Origin: Albirhodobacter sp042466415
GTDB taxonomy: Bacteria > Pseudomonadota > Alphaproteobacteria > Rhodobacterales > Rhodobacteraceae
NCBI RefSeq assembly: GCF_042466415.1
Contig: NZ_JAXHCH010000001.1
Span: 124,001-188,000 of the forward strand
Length of the DNA stretch: 64,000 nucleotides
Reading direction: 5' to 3'
Positions 1 through 8,819 of this stretch are shown one piece after another. The notes under the pieces were generated by a model. The model was not told where the DNA came from, searched no databases, and saw only the letters and a program-made list of their open reading frames with translations. The stretch's first letter is position 1. Every line of letters starts with the position of its first letter. A program made the position numbers and the translations under genes.

Positions 1-1941
1 ATGCGCGGCCATATCGGCGGAAACGTAGATCTCCCAACCCAGCTCGCCGACATAGGTCACGCGGTGCGCGCGGGCGAGGCCCATGCCGATCTCGATCTCC
101 TGACAGGTGCCGAACGGATTGACATCATTGGAGAAATCATTGGGCGAGACCTTTTGCAGCAGCTTGCGCGCATTGGGCCCCATCACGCAAATCACCGCCT
201 CGGCGGCCGTCATATCGGTGATCACCACGTTGAAATCGCCCACCAGCCGCCGCAGCCGCGCCTGATCCGCAACCCGCGTCGCGGCGGGAGTCACGACGAG
301 ATATTCGGTCTCCGAGAGCCGCGTGATCGTGACATCGGCCTCAATTCCGCCCGACGTATTGAGCAACTGGCTGTAGACGATTTTGCCGACAGGCACCGAC
401 AGATCGCTGGCCGAAACATAGTTCAGGAAGGCCTCCGCATCGCGGCCTTCGACCTTCAGTTTCCCGAACGACGACATGTCGTAGATGCCGACATTTTCAC
501 GGATCGCACGATGCTCGCGGGCGGAATTTTCAAACCAGTTTTGCCGCTTCCACGAGTATTTATAATCGCGTTCCTGCCCCGCATCCGCGAACCAGTTGGC
601 GCGCTCCCATCCCGCCAATTCGCCAAAGACCGCGCCCGAAGCCTTCAACGCCTCATGCAAAGGCGAGCGGCGGATTCCGCGCGCGGTGGCCTTTTGGCGG
701 AACGGGAAATGATCGGCATACAGCAGGCCCAGCGTTTCTTTAGAGCGTTCAAACAAATAGGTTTTATTGCCTTGGAACGGCTGCATCCGCGCGATATCGA
801 CATTGCCCAAATCGAAGGGCGCCTCGCCGGTATCCATCCACGCGGCCAAGGCCATGCCCGCGCCGCCCGCAGATTGAATTCCGATCGAATTGAACCCCGC
901 CGCGACCCAGACGTTATCCATATCCGGCGCGAGGCCCAGATGATACGCGTCATCGGGCGTGAAACTTTCTGGCCCGTTGAAGAAGGTGTGAATCCCCGTC
1001 TCGGCCAAAATCGGCATCCGGTTAACGGCCTGCTCCAAGATCGGCTCGAAGTGATCGAAATCCTCGGGGAGTTGGTCGAATTCGAAGTCCTCCGAGATGC
1101 CCTCCATCCCCCAAGGTTTCGCGACCGGCTCAAACGCGCCGAGCAGGATTTTCCCCGCATCTTCCTTATAATACGCGCATTCCTCGGGCACGCGCAGCAC
1201 CGGCAACTGGCTCAAACCGGGGACTTGTTCGGTGACGATGTAGAAATGCTCGCAGGCATGCAGCGGCACGTTGACGCCCATCTCGCGGCCGACCTGATGG
1301 CCCCACATCCCCGCGCAATTGACAACGTGATCGCAGGCAATCTCGCCGGCGCCCTCTTCATTTTCCCATTTTACACCGGTGATTTTACGCCCCGATTTGG
1401 TGAAACCGGTGACTTTGGTGCGCTCAAAAATCTCCGCGCCGCGGTTTTTCGCGCCGCGCGCCATCGCCAGCGCAATATTCGCCGGATCGCCCTGCCCGTC
1501 CTTGGCCACGTAAACGGCGGCGGTGACGCCCTCGATATTCACATGCGGATAGCGTTTGAGGACCTCCTCGGGGCTGATTTCTTCGACCTCCACGCCAAAT
1601 GCGCGGGCCATTGACGCTTGGCGCAGGATCTCTTCGCGCCGCTCAATCGACAGCGCCAGCGTGATCGATCCGTTGCGCCGGAAGCCCGTGGCCACGCCGG
1701 TTTCTTCCTCCAACTGGCCGTAGAGTTCCTGGCTGTATTTCGCCAAACGGGTCATGTTTTGCGTGGCGCGCAGCTGCGCGATCAGGCCCGCCGCGTGCCA
1801 AGTGGTGCCGGAGGTGAGCTGTTTGCGCTCCAATAAAACCACGTCTTTCCAACCGAGTTTGGTCAGGTGATAGGCCACCGAGCAGCCGATCACGCCGCCG
1901 CCGACGATGACAACACGGGCAGTTTTTGGGGGGAGTGTCAT
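1..1941 (-). CDS. FAD-dependent oxidoreductase with GcvT domain (partial, runs off left edge)
   Basis: Dimethylglycine/sarcosine dehydrogenase-like flavoprotein that probably oxidises an N-methyl group and hands the one-carbon unit to tetrahydrofolate. The N-terminus has the dinucleotide fold GGGVIG at about residues 14-19, then a typical TSGTTWHAAG segment. The visible C-terminal part has the GcvT signature YVGELGWE near position 60. About 647 codons are visible and the C-terminus lies beyond the left edge; relatives have roughly 800 residues. The ATG at 1941 is preceded by AAAGGATA and lies 19 nt after the neighbouring stop, so it is probably co-transcribed with the paralogue at 1961-4393. 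The family assignment is firm. The substrate (dimethylglycine, sarcosine or another methylated amine) is not determined by the sequence. Confidence 0.88.
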   Translation of the reverse strand, partial: MTLPPKTARVVIVGGGVIGCSVAYHLTKLGWKDVVLLERKQLTSGTTWHAAGLIAQLRATQNMTRLAKYSQELYGQLEEETGVATGFRRNGSITLALSIERREEILRQASMARAFGVEVEEISPEEVLKRYPHVNIEGVTAAVYVAKDGQGDPANIALAMARGAKNRGAEIFERTKVTGFTKSGRKITGVKWENEEGAGEIACDHVVNCAGMWGHQVGREMGVNVPLHACEHFYIVTEQVPGLSQLPVLRVPEECAYYKEDAGKILLGAFEPVAKPWGMEGISEDFEFDQLPEDFDHFEPILEQAVNRMPILAETGIHTFFNGPESFTPDDAYHLGLAPDMDNVWVAAGFNSIGIQSAGGAGMALAAWMDTGEAPFDLGNVDIARMQPFQGNKTYLFERSKETLGLLYADHFPFRQKATARGIRRSPLHEALKASGAVFGELAGWERANWFADAGQERDYKYSWKRQNWFENSAREHRAIRENVGIYDMSSFGKLKVEGRDAEAFLNYVSASDLSVPVGKIVYSQLLNTSGGIEADVTITRLSETEYLVVTPAATRVADQARLRRLVGDFNVVITDMTAAEAVICVMGPNARKLLQKVSPNDFSNDVNPFGTCQEIEIGMGLARAHRVTYVGELGWEIYVSADMAAH

Positions 1942-1960
1942 GTGATATCCTTTTCAGAAA

Positions 1961-4393
1961 TCAGGCGCGCAGCCGCAGGTTTTCGGGATCCCACAGCGGG
2001 GCATCGCCCTGCACGGTGGCGTTGAGCAGCTTGCCGTAGACCTCGATTTGCAGCGCGGTTCCGGGCGTGGTGGCCTCCGAATTCAGCATCGCCATCGCGA
2101 TCGCGGCCTCAACGCGGTAGCCATAGGCGGCGGAGGTGACCTCGCCCACGCGCTTCCCGTCTTTGAACACGGCCGCCATGTAAGGCGCGTCTTGCTCGCC
2201 CGTCTCAACCGTCAGCGTCATCAGGCGCTTGGTCGGCGTGGCGGTTTGCAGCGCGGATTTGCCGGGGAAATCTTGCGGTTTATCCAGCCGCACAAACCGC
2301 GCGAGGTTGGTTTCCAGCAGCGAATAATCGGTGGAGAGATCGCCCTTCCACGTCAAATAACCCTTCTCGATCCGCATCGAATTGAGCGCATACATCCCGA
2401 ACGGCGTGGCCCCTGCCCCGCGGATCGCGTCATAAACTGGCACGGCATCCGGCGTGGCGGCGTGGATTTCCCAGCCCAATTCCCCCGCGAAGGACACCCG
2501 CGCCAAGATCACCGTTTTGCCCGCCAGCGTCGCGGTTTGATGGCTGAGCCAGCCCGCGGTCAAATCCGCATCGCAGATCGTGGCGAGAAGATCGCGTGAT
2601 TTCGGCCCCGTGACCAACATCGCCGTCACGTCTTTGGTTTTATCACTCAGCGAGATGCCCAAAGGCAGATCTTTGCTCAGCACCTCAAAATCATGCCATT
2701 GCGCCAGCGCCGCCGTCATCAGCGTGAACTGATCCTCGCCTTGGCGCATGCAGGACATTTCGGTCAAAACATGGCCACGCGCATCGGGGAAATAGACAAG
2801 GTTCATCCGCCCGATCTTCGGCAAACCGCCCGCGATTTTGCCGCGCAGCCACTCCGCCGCCCCCGCGCCGGACACCTCAAAGCGCGAGAACCCGCACAGA
2901 TCAATCACGCCAACCCCGTCGCGCACGGCGAGAACCTCTTCCCGCACGCGGTCCACCCAAGGGCCGTTGCGATCCCATGTCAGGGTCGCTTCCTCAGACG
3001 TATCATCCCCCGATTTTGCGAACCAATTGGCGCGCTCCCAGCCATTATACGCGCCCATCTGCCCGCCATCCGAAATCAGGCGATCATGGTTGGGCGAGAG
3101 CTTGCGGTTACGCTCCGCCGGCCATTCGTGATGCGGGAAATGCATCGCATATTCATGGCCGTAGGTTTCCAGCGCTTTGCCCAGATTATACTGCGGATCG
3201 GTGTAATCGGTATAACGGCGCGGATCGATCGCCCACATATCCCATTCGGTATAGCCGTGCATGATCCATTCGGACATGATCTTGCCCGCGCCGCCGCCCT
3301 GCGCGATGCCGAAGGTGAAGGAATGCGCCTCGAACGCATTGGGGACACCCGGCATCGGGCCGACCATCGGCAAACCATCGGGCGCATAGGGGATCGGCCC
3401 GTTGATATTGCGCGAAACCCCTTTGGACCCGAGCAGCGGCACCCGCTCCATCGCGTCCATGATATAGGGCTCCAACCGGTCGAGATCGTCGGGATAAAGC
3501 TGGAAGCTGAAATCCTCGGGCATCGCGTCATCGGGGGTGATCCACGCCGCCTGGCAATTGCGCTCATACGGCCCGAGATTGAGGCTGAACGTATCTTGGC
3601 GCAGGTAGTAGGACGTGTCCACATCGCGCACCATCGGCAATTTGCGGCCATGTTTGCGGGTCCATGCCTCGACCTCGGGGATCGCTTCGGTGAGGAAATA
3701 TTGGTGGCTCATCACGGTCAAAGGCACTTTGCGCCCGCCGAAAGGCGCGAACCATTCGCCCACGCGCGCGGCATAATAGCCCGCCGCATTGACCACATAG
3801 TCGCAACGGATTTCGCCCTTTTCCGTCTCCACAACCCATTCGCCATTCTCACGGCGCACGCCGGTTGCGGGGGTGAACCGCGCGATGGTGGCCCCAAGCG
3901 CGCGCGCGCCTTTCGCCAAGGCCTGCGTCACCTGCGCCGGATCAATATCGCCGTCCAGCGGATCCCAAAGCCCGCCCGCCAGATCATGCGTCTCCATAAA
4001 CGGGAAATGCGCCTGCAATTCTTCGGGCGTACACATATCCATCTGCAAACCCATATGCGCCGCCATCCCGCGCACACGTTCAAACTCCATCATCCGCTTA
4101 TCGGTATGGGCCAAACGCACCGCGCCGGTGACGTGGTAATTGATCGGATAATCGACCTCTTTGCCCAGATCACGGTACAGCGCGAGGCCGTAGCGCTGCA
4201 TATTCATCACGCCGTAATTGGTGGAGAAATTCGGGCAATTGCCCGCCGCATGCCACGTCGATCCGGCGGTCAGCTCGTTTTTCTCGAGCAAGACGCAATC
4301 CGTCCAGCCGGCCTTCGCCAAATGATACAAGGTCGAGACGCCGATGACGCCGCCGCCGATGATAACAACACGCGCTGTGGTAGGAAGAGACAT
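1961..4393 (-). CDS. FAD-dependent oxidoreductase fused to GcvT domains
   Basis: An 810-residue paralogue of the partial gene to its left. It has an N-terminal DAO-type FAD fold (GGGVIGVSTLYHLAKAG, about residues 12-28), a TAGSTWHAAGN segment, an FAO-type middle region, and a C-terminal GcvT aminomethyltransferase-like half with SFAGELGWEIH. The architecture is that of dimethylglycine/sarcosine dehydrogenases, which demethylate N-methylated glycines using FAD and tetrahydrofolate. The start at 4393 is preferred over an upstream in-frame start because GAGGT sits 5 nt before it and overlaps the stop of the regulator ending at 4402. It forms an apparent operon with the XRE-cupin regulator upstream and the second oxidoreductase downstream. 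The exact substrate is unknown. Confidence 0.9.
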   Translation of the reverse strand: MSLPTTARVVIIGGGVIGVSTLYHLAKAGWTDCVLLEKNELTAGSTWHAAGNCPNFSTNYGVMNMQRYGLALYRDLGKEVDYPINYHVTGAVRLAHTDKRMMEFERVRGMAAHMGLQMDMCTPEELQAHFPFMETHDLAGGLWDPLDGDIDPAQVTQALAKGARALGATIARFTPATGVRRENGEWVVETEKGEIRCDYVVNAAGYYAARVGEWFAPFGGRKVPLTVMSHQYFLTEAIPEVEAWTRKHGRKLPMVRDVDTSYYLRQDTFSLNLGPYERNCQAAWITPDDAMPEDFSFQLYPDDLDRLEPYIMDAMERVPLLGSKGVSRNINGPIPYAPDGLPMVGPMPGVPNAFEAHSFTFGIAQGGGAGKIMSEWIMHGYTEWDMWAIDPRRYTDYTDPQYNLGKALETYGHEYAMHFPHHEWPAERNRKLSPNHDRLISDGGQMGAYNGWERANWFAKSGDDTSEEATLTWDRNGPWVDRVREEVLAVRDGVGVIDLCGFSRFEVSGAGAAEWLRGKIAGGLPKIGRMNLVYFPDARGHVLTEMSCMRQGEDQFTLMTAALAQWHDFEVLSKDLPLGISLSDKTKDVTAMLVTGPKSRDLLATICDADLTAGWLSHQTATLAGKTVILARVSFAGELGWEIHAATPDAVPVYDAIRGAGATPFGMYALNSMRIEKGYLTWKGDLSTDYSLLETNLARFVRLDKPQDFPGKSALQTATPTKRLMTLTVETGEQDAPYMAAVFKDGKRVGEVTSAAYGYRVEAAIAMAMLNSEATTPGTALQIEVYGKLLNATVQGDAPLWDPENLRLRA

Positions 4394-4401
4394 GGTGGAC
4401 C

Positions 4402-4971
4402 TCAATAAACGGGAGGGGAAATGACCCACAGCGCGATTGCCGGGGCAGGATAGGGGTTGGCCCAGCTGTAGGCTGATCCGCGCACGCGAAAACTGTCGCC
4501 CGCGGTCACGGTGAAACTTTGCCCGTCGATCACCAGATCAAGCGTGCCGGACATCAGATAAGCGACCTCGGTCGTCGGGCGGGAAATCGCGTGATCCAGC
4601 TTCGCGCCGGGCAGGAAGGTGGAATGGATCACCTCGAAATCATCGGTCAGATCGGGAGAGATCAGCGTCTCCACCAGCCCCCCTTCGCCGCCGCCGATTT
4701 CACGCCGCGCACCGGCGCGCACGACCACGCCGCGCTCCTCCTCCGGCCCTTCGGATTTGCCAAAGAAGATCGAGAGCGGCACGTCAAACAGCGTCGAGAG
4801 TTTGCGCAGATCATCCATCGTCGGGGTCGAGAGATCGCGTTCAATTTGCGACACCCAACCGACCGACCGCCCCATCCGCGCGGCCACATCGGCCAGCGTC
4901 ATTTGCCGCGAAGTGCGCAGCGCGCGGATGTCTTGGCCGACGAGAGAAGTGGGGGCGGAGGTGGGCGTCAT
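4402..4971 (-). CDS. XRE-family regulator with C-terminal cupin domain
   Basis: 189 residues. The N-terminal helix-turn-helix spans about residues 16-70 (MTLADVAARMGRSVGWVSQIE is its core) and the C-terminal cupin fold about residues 110-185. This HTH-cupin architecture is that of PuuR-like regulators, in which a small metabolite binds the cupin. It is the first gene of the minus-strand unit with the two GcvT-fused oxidoreductases, 8 nt before the first, so it probably senses a methylated amine or its product and controls the operon and itself. Two inverted repeats upstream at 5035-5088 are candidate operators. The start at 4971 is chosen over 5004 because it opens a typical flexible N-terminus just before the HTH; this choice is moderately sure. 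Confidence 0.87.
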   Translation of the reverse strand: MTPTSAPTSLVGQDIRALRTSRQMTLADVAARMGRSVGWVSQIERDLSTPTMDDLRKLSTLFDVPLSIFFGKSEGPEEERGVVVRAGARREIGGGEGGLVETLISPDLTDDFEVIHSTFLPGAKLDHAISRPTTEVAYLMSGTLDLVIDGQSFTVTAGDSFRVRGSAYSWANPYPAPAIALWVISPPVY

Positions 4972-5034
4972 GGCAATCTCGCTCGCTTGCAGGTGTTGGA
5001 TCATTTGCGCCCAGTCGTGAAATTATGGCAAGAA

Positions 5035-5088
5035 TTTTCACGAGCATTCGTGAAAAATTAACCCACATTTTCACGAAGCTGGTGAAAA
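5035..5088. promoter_or_regulatory. Two inverted-repeat operator candidates upstream of the XRE-cupin gene
   Basis: The first repeat (5035-5056) has perfect 9-bp arms TTTTCACGA/TCGTGAAAA around 4 nt. The second (5068-5088) has 7-bp arms TTTTCAC/GTGAAAA around 7 nt. The shared half-site TTTTCAC and the position 64-117 nt before the start at 4971 suggest binding by the XRE-cupin protein itself. Autoregulation is an inference. Confidence 0.6.
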
Positions 5089-5139
5089 AGAAGGCGCAGT
5101 ATTGTAAAAACAAGCGGCTCGATCACCCTTTTTGCGCAT

Positions 5140-5173
5140 AAAAAAGGCGCGGCAGAGTCCAGACTGCCGCGCC
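5140..5173 (-). terminator. Intrinsic terminator after the ProW-like gene
   Basis: A perfect 10-bp stem GGCGCGGCAG/CTGCCGCGCC (5146-5155 and 5164-5173) is followed on the minus strand by six T (5140-5145). It lies 16 nt past the end of the permease gene and closes the DUF1989-GcvT/ProXVW operon. Confidence 0.85.
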
Positions 5174-5188
5174 CCAGTTGGGGAGGTC

Positions 5189-6710
5189 TTATTTGCGTCC
5201 CGCAACGATCCGATCGAGAATCAGCGCGCAGAACAAAATGGCCAACCCTGCCAAGATTCCCTGCCCCGCCGCCGCGTATTGCAGCGCCTCAAGCACGTCC
5301 TCGCCCCAGCCCTTCGCGCCGATCAACGAAGCCACGACGACCATCGCCAAAGAAAGCAAAATCGTCTGGTTGATCCCCGCCATGATCGTTTTGCGCGCCA
5401 GCGGCAAATCCACGCGCCAAAGCAAATACCGTGGGGTAGCACCAAAGGCGAGCGCGGCCTCGCGCACGGCGGACGGCACTTGTTGCAGGCCCAGAACGGT
5501 GAACCGGATCACTGGTGGGCTGCCAAAGATCATCGTCGCGACAACGCCAGCCGGTTTGCCCGATCCGATAAACGCAACAACCGGAATGAGATAGACGAAG
5601 GACGGCATGGATTGCATGAAGTCGAGCACTGGCCGCACAACGGCAAATGCCTTCGGTCGCCGCGCACAAAAGATGCCAAGCGGGATGCCGAGCGTGATCG
5701 AGATCATCGCCGCCGCCCCCAAAAGCGCGATGGTGGTCATCGCCTTTTCCCAAAAATCGAGCAATCCGAGATACGCCAAAGCTGCGCCTGTGAAGATCGC
5801 CACGCGGGCCCCGCCAGAGAGATAGGCGAGCATCACGAAAATCAACGCCACAACGGGCCAAGGCGTCCCCACCAAGGCCACCTCGATCCAATCGAGCAGC
5901 GTCCGCATCCCGACCGTCACCCCGTCAAAGAACCCGCGACCGGAGGTCTTGGTCCAGTCAAACACCGCTTGCACCGCATCGCCCGATTGAAGCCGCCAAT
6001 CGCGATTGGTCGGGAAGGCGTTCAAGAGTGTGAATGCATCGGGCAACGCAAACCGTAGCGTCGACATGGCGATCACCGCCCCCGCGAGCACAACCGCGAC
6101 GCCAAGCCGCCTCAACGACCAGCCATGCGCGAGACGCCGGTTAGATCGCCAGCGGGCGAACTGCCCCTCCAACGTCCAATTCGCCAAAGCGGCGGCGGCG
6201 AACCGCACAGCCACAAGCAGCAAAAGCCCGATCACGAGATGGACCGTGCCGCCTGCATCCGCCGCATCGGCCGCCACGCGCGCGCCGATGAGCGCTTGTT
6301 CCAGCGCCGTCACTCGCCGCCCCTTCCAGCGCGGCGAGTGACGGCGCTGCCGAGGCTTTCGCCGCCTCGATCTGCTGCATGCGAAGATCTAATGTTTGCG
6401 CGATTTGATCGGCCCGCAACCGCGCATCGCGCCCCAGATCGCCAAACAAGCCCATCCCGATCTGGATGAAGGCGAAGGTCTCGAACACAAGCACGGTGAG
6501 GAACCAAGACCAAAGGCCCCGCGCCCCGAACCAGACCGCACCCAAAAGCGCCGCCGCTGGGTTCAGCGTAAAACGGTAGCCCGGTGCTTGCATCATATAG
6601 GTGAAAACACGTTGATAATACGCCTGCGACTGGTCGGAAAATTCGGCGACCAGCCCATCCAGACGCGCGGCCGTTTCGGGTTGGATCTGATCGTTGGAAG
6701 CGGGTGTCAT
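5189..6710 (-). pseudogene. proW: ProW-like betaine/proline ABC permease, split by a 25-nt insertion
   Basis: Permease component of a glycine-betaine/proline-type importer. The N-terminal reading (from 6710) has two hydrophobic segments and reaches a SLAALE stretch near 6330, then runs into a nonsense frame ending at 6141. The C-terminal reading (to 5189) resumes at ALEQALIGAR and carries the transport core, including the loop ASLIGAKGWGE near its end. Removing 25 nt, from a duplicated GCGCTGGAA and the inverted copy beside it, joins the two frames exactly into one 498-residue frame (1522-25=1497 nt). A GTG at 6313 with AAGGGG 6 nt upstream lies inside the insertion and could restart translation. 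It is third in the ABC block, after ProX and ProV, with 9 nt between ProV and this gene. It is non-functional as a single polypeptide if the insertion is real. Confidence 0.85.
6302..6349. repeat. Perfect 19-bp inverted repeat inside proW
   Basis: The arms at 6302-6320 (CAGCGCCGTCACTCGCCGC) and 6331-6349 are exact reverse complements separated by 10 nt. One arm is ancestral coding sequence. The other appears to be an inverted copy inserted next to it, causing the frameshift in the permease gene. Confidence 0.9.
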
Positions 6711-6719
6711 GATCGTTCG

Positions 6720-7769
6720 TCAGCTCCGGCTTGTTTGAATGGCGCGCAACAAAATCGCGCGATTGAGGGCACCGATTGTGACGCCGCTATCGACGACGCG
6801 CACGATCCCGTGCCCCTCCACGGTCAGCCCCATCAGATCGTTCAAATCCATCTGCGGATGCGCGATATTGGCGTCCTCTGGCACGGGGCCGTTGGTGGCC
6901 TCAAATTCGGCGGTCGGGGTCATCACGGAATGTGCGAAGATCAGATTGAGTTTCGAGATTCCGGCAACGAAATCGGCAACATAGTCATCGGCGGGGTTGA
7001 GGATAATCTCCTCCGGCGTGCCGATTTGAACGATGCGCCCGTCCTTCATAATCGCGATGCGGTGCCCGATGCGGATCGCCTCATCCAGATCATGGGTGAT
7101 GAACATCGTCGTCTTGCCCAGCTTGCGCGAGAGGTCTTTAAACTGATCCTGCAATTGTTTGCGGATCAATGGATCCAGCGCGGAGAACGGCTCATCCATC
7201 AGCAAGATATCCGGGTCTGATGCGATCGCGCGGGCGAGGCCGACACGTTGCTGCATCCCGCCTGAAAGCTCATGCGCGAATTTGTCTTCCCAGCCTTTGA
7301 GGTCGACGAGATCAAGCACGCGGTCCGCTTCCTCCCAGCGCCGCGCCTTGCCAGTGCCGCGAATTTCCAACGGCATCGCCACGTTATCCCGCACAGTCCG
7401 GTGCGGCATGAGGCCGAAGTTTTGGAACACCATCGCCACACGACGGTTGCGCAGATCGCGCAGCGCGGGCGCATCCAATGTCATCACATCTTCGCCGTTG
7501 ATGAAAATATGGCCGTCGGTCGGCTCCAGCAACCGGTTCACATGGCGCACCAGCGTGGATTTGCCCGACCCCGAGAGGCCCATTACGCAAAACAGCTCGC
7601 CGCGTTTGATCTGGAAGCTGGCATCCGCCACGCCGAGCACACAATTGAATCGCTTGAGCACTTCCGCCTTGGTAAGCCCTTCGGCATGAATGGCAGCCAA
7701 GGCTTTGTCGGCCTGATCGCCAAAAATCTTCCACACGCCGCGCGCGTCGATCGCGATGTCATCTGTCAT
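6720..7769 (-). CDS. proV: Glycine betaine/proline ABC transporter ATP-binding protein
   Basis: 349 residues, the cytoplasmic ATPase of a ProVWX/OpuA-type osmolyte importer. It has Walker A GLSGSGKST (about residues 69-77), signature LSGGMQQRV, Walker B ILLMDEPF followed by the D-loop SALDP, and switch His in FITHDLDEA. The N-terminal extension before the ATPase core and the C-terminal CBS-like tail (about residues 275-349) are as in ProV. The start at 7769 has AGGAA upstream. It is the only member of its four-gene operon whose frame is intact. The substrate (glycine betaine or another quaternary amine) is inferred from the family and the neighbouring demethylation genes. Confidence 0.93.
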   Translation of the reverse strand: MTDDIAIDARGVWKIFGDQADKALAAIHAEGLTKAEVLKRFNCVLGVADASFQIKRGELFCVMGLSGSGKSTLVRHVNRLLEPTDGHIFINGEDVMTLDAPALRDLRNRRVAMVFQNFGLMPHRTVRDNVAMPLEIRGTGKARRWEEADRVLDLVDLKGWEDKFAHELSGGMQQRVGLARAIASDPDILLMDEPFSALDPLIRKQLQDQFKDLSRKLGKTTMFITHDLDEAIRIGHRIAIMKDGRIVQIGTPEEIILNPADDYVADFVAGISKLNLIFAHSVMTPTAEFEATNGPVPEDANIAHPQMDLNDLMGLTVEGHGIVRVVDSGVTIGALNRAILLRAIQTSRS

Positions 7770-7823
7770 GTTTATTCCTGACTTGAGGGCGGTCTGGCAC
7801 GCGCGCCGCGCGCGCCAAAGAGA

Positions 7824-8785
7824 TCACTTTAGGCCCAACCAGCCATCGACCGTATCGCCATTGGCCGCGAGCCAATCGGACACGGCACTATCCACGTCCT
7901 GCCCTTGGATCACAGTTTGATAAGTCAGCTGCGACAGATCATCCGCGCTCATCGCGATCTTACTCAAGAATGCCGCCGCGGCAGGGGCGCGGGTTTCCAG
8001 CGATTTCGAATAAGCGACGGTCACCGTCTTGATTTCATCGCCCGTTGTAATCTTCGATTTCGCAAACCAATCGGCATCTTGATCCGGCTGAATCATCGTA
8101 TAGCCGGCAGGATCGTAAAGCGGCTCGTCCACAAAGGTCACATCATAGAGCGCATGTACGAAATGGGGTTTGTAGCAGTAGAACGCCACGGCCTCTTTCG
8201 CGTCGATTGCATCTTTCAGGCGCGCATAGAAAACGGCCTCATCCTCTGTTGTCGGCTCAAGAAAGGTCTCAATCCCGTAGTCGCGCACCTTAACTTTATG
8301 CACGTTGGTCGAGGCCCAACCAGACCCGCCGACCCAAATTTCGCCTTTGCCATCGCCATCGCTGTCAAACAGGGCCTGCGCGGCGGGGGTGCGAGATCGT
8401 AGATCGATTTGATGCCATGTTCCTCGGCCACATAAGTCGGGACGCAAAAACCGGCGCGGCCCTCATAGCTGCCCTCAGACAGGGCGACGGTGCCTTTTTG
8501 CGTGACATATTCATCGGTAAACGAGGCTTGGTTCGGCAACCACACATCGGGATGCACATCGATATCGCCGCGCGCGCCGTCCATCGCGGCGAAGATAACG
8601 GCGTTTGCGCCCGGTGCGTAGCCGGTTTCCCCGCCCAAGCGCGTCTCAATCACCTGCGCGATCACGCGGCTCATGATTTTTGCGCCGGGCCAGCTGGGCT
8701 CACCGACCATAACCTTGTCTTGCGCGAAGGCACTGGTGCCGATGGTGAGGGCGGCGAGTGTTGCGAGTGTTTTCAGATAGTCCAT
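7824..8785 (-). pseudogene. proX: ProX-like osmolyte-binding protein with a 1-nt frameshift
   Basis: Periplasmic substrate-binding protein of the ABC importer. The N-terminal half (from 8785) has a signal peptide ending around ALTIGTSAFA and the family segments VGEPSWPGAKI and DVHPDVWLPNQ. After GIKSIYDLA the frame breaks, and the correct sequence resumes one frame over as AAQALFDSDGDGKGEIW and continues to the stop at 7824. One base is missing, most simply one C of a C5 run (plus-strand G run 8385-8389). Restoring it gives a 320-residue protein of usual OpuAC/ProX length. ProV starts 54 nt downstream. The lesion in a homopolymer could be a sequencing error. Confidence 0.85.
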
Positions 8786-8819
8786 TGTTTTTATACCTTT
8801 CCTGTTGGATCTGTTGGGG

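Noticed and set aside
1..1614. 537-codon plus-strand open frame
   Set aside because: Antisense shadow of the GcvT-fused oxidoreductase on the minus strand, whose FAD and GcvT motifs are plain.
2693..4408. 571-codon plus-strand open frame
   Set aside because: Antisense shadow of the second oxidoreductase; no recognisable protein features.
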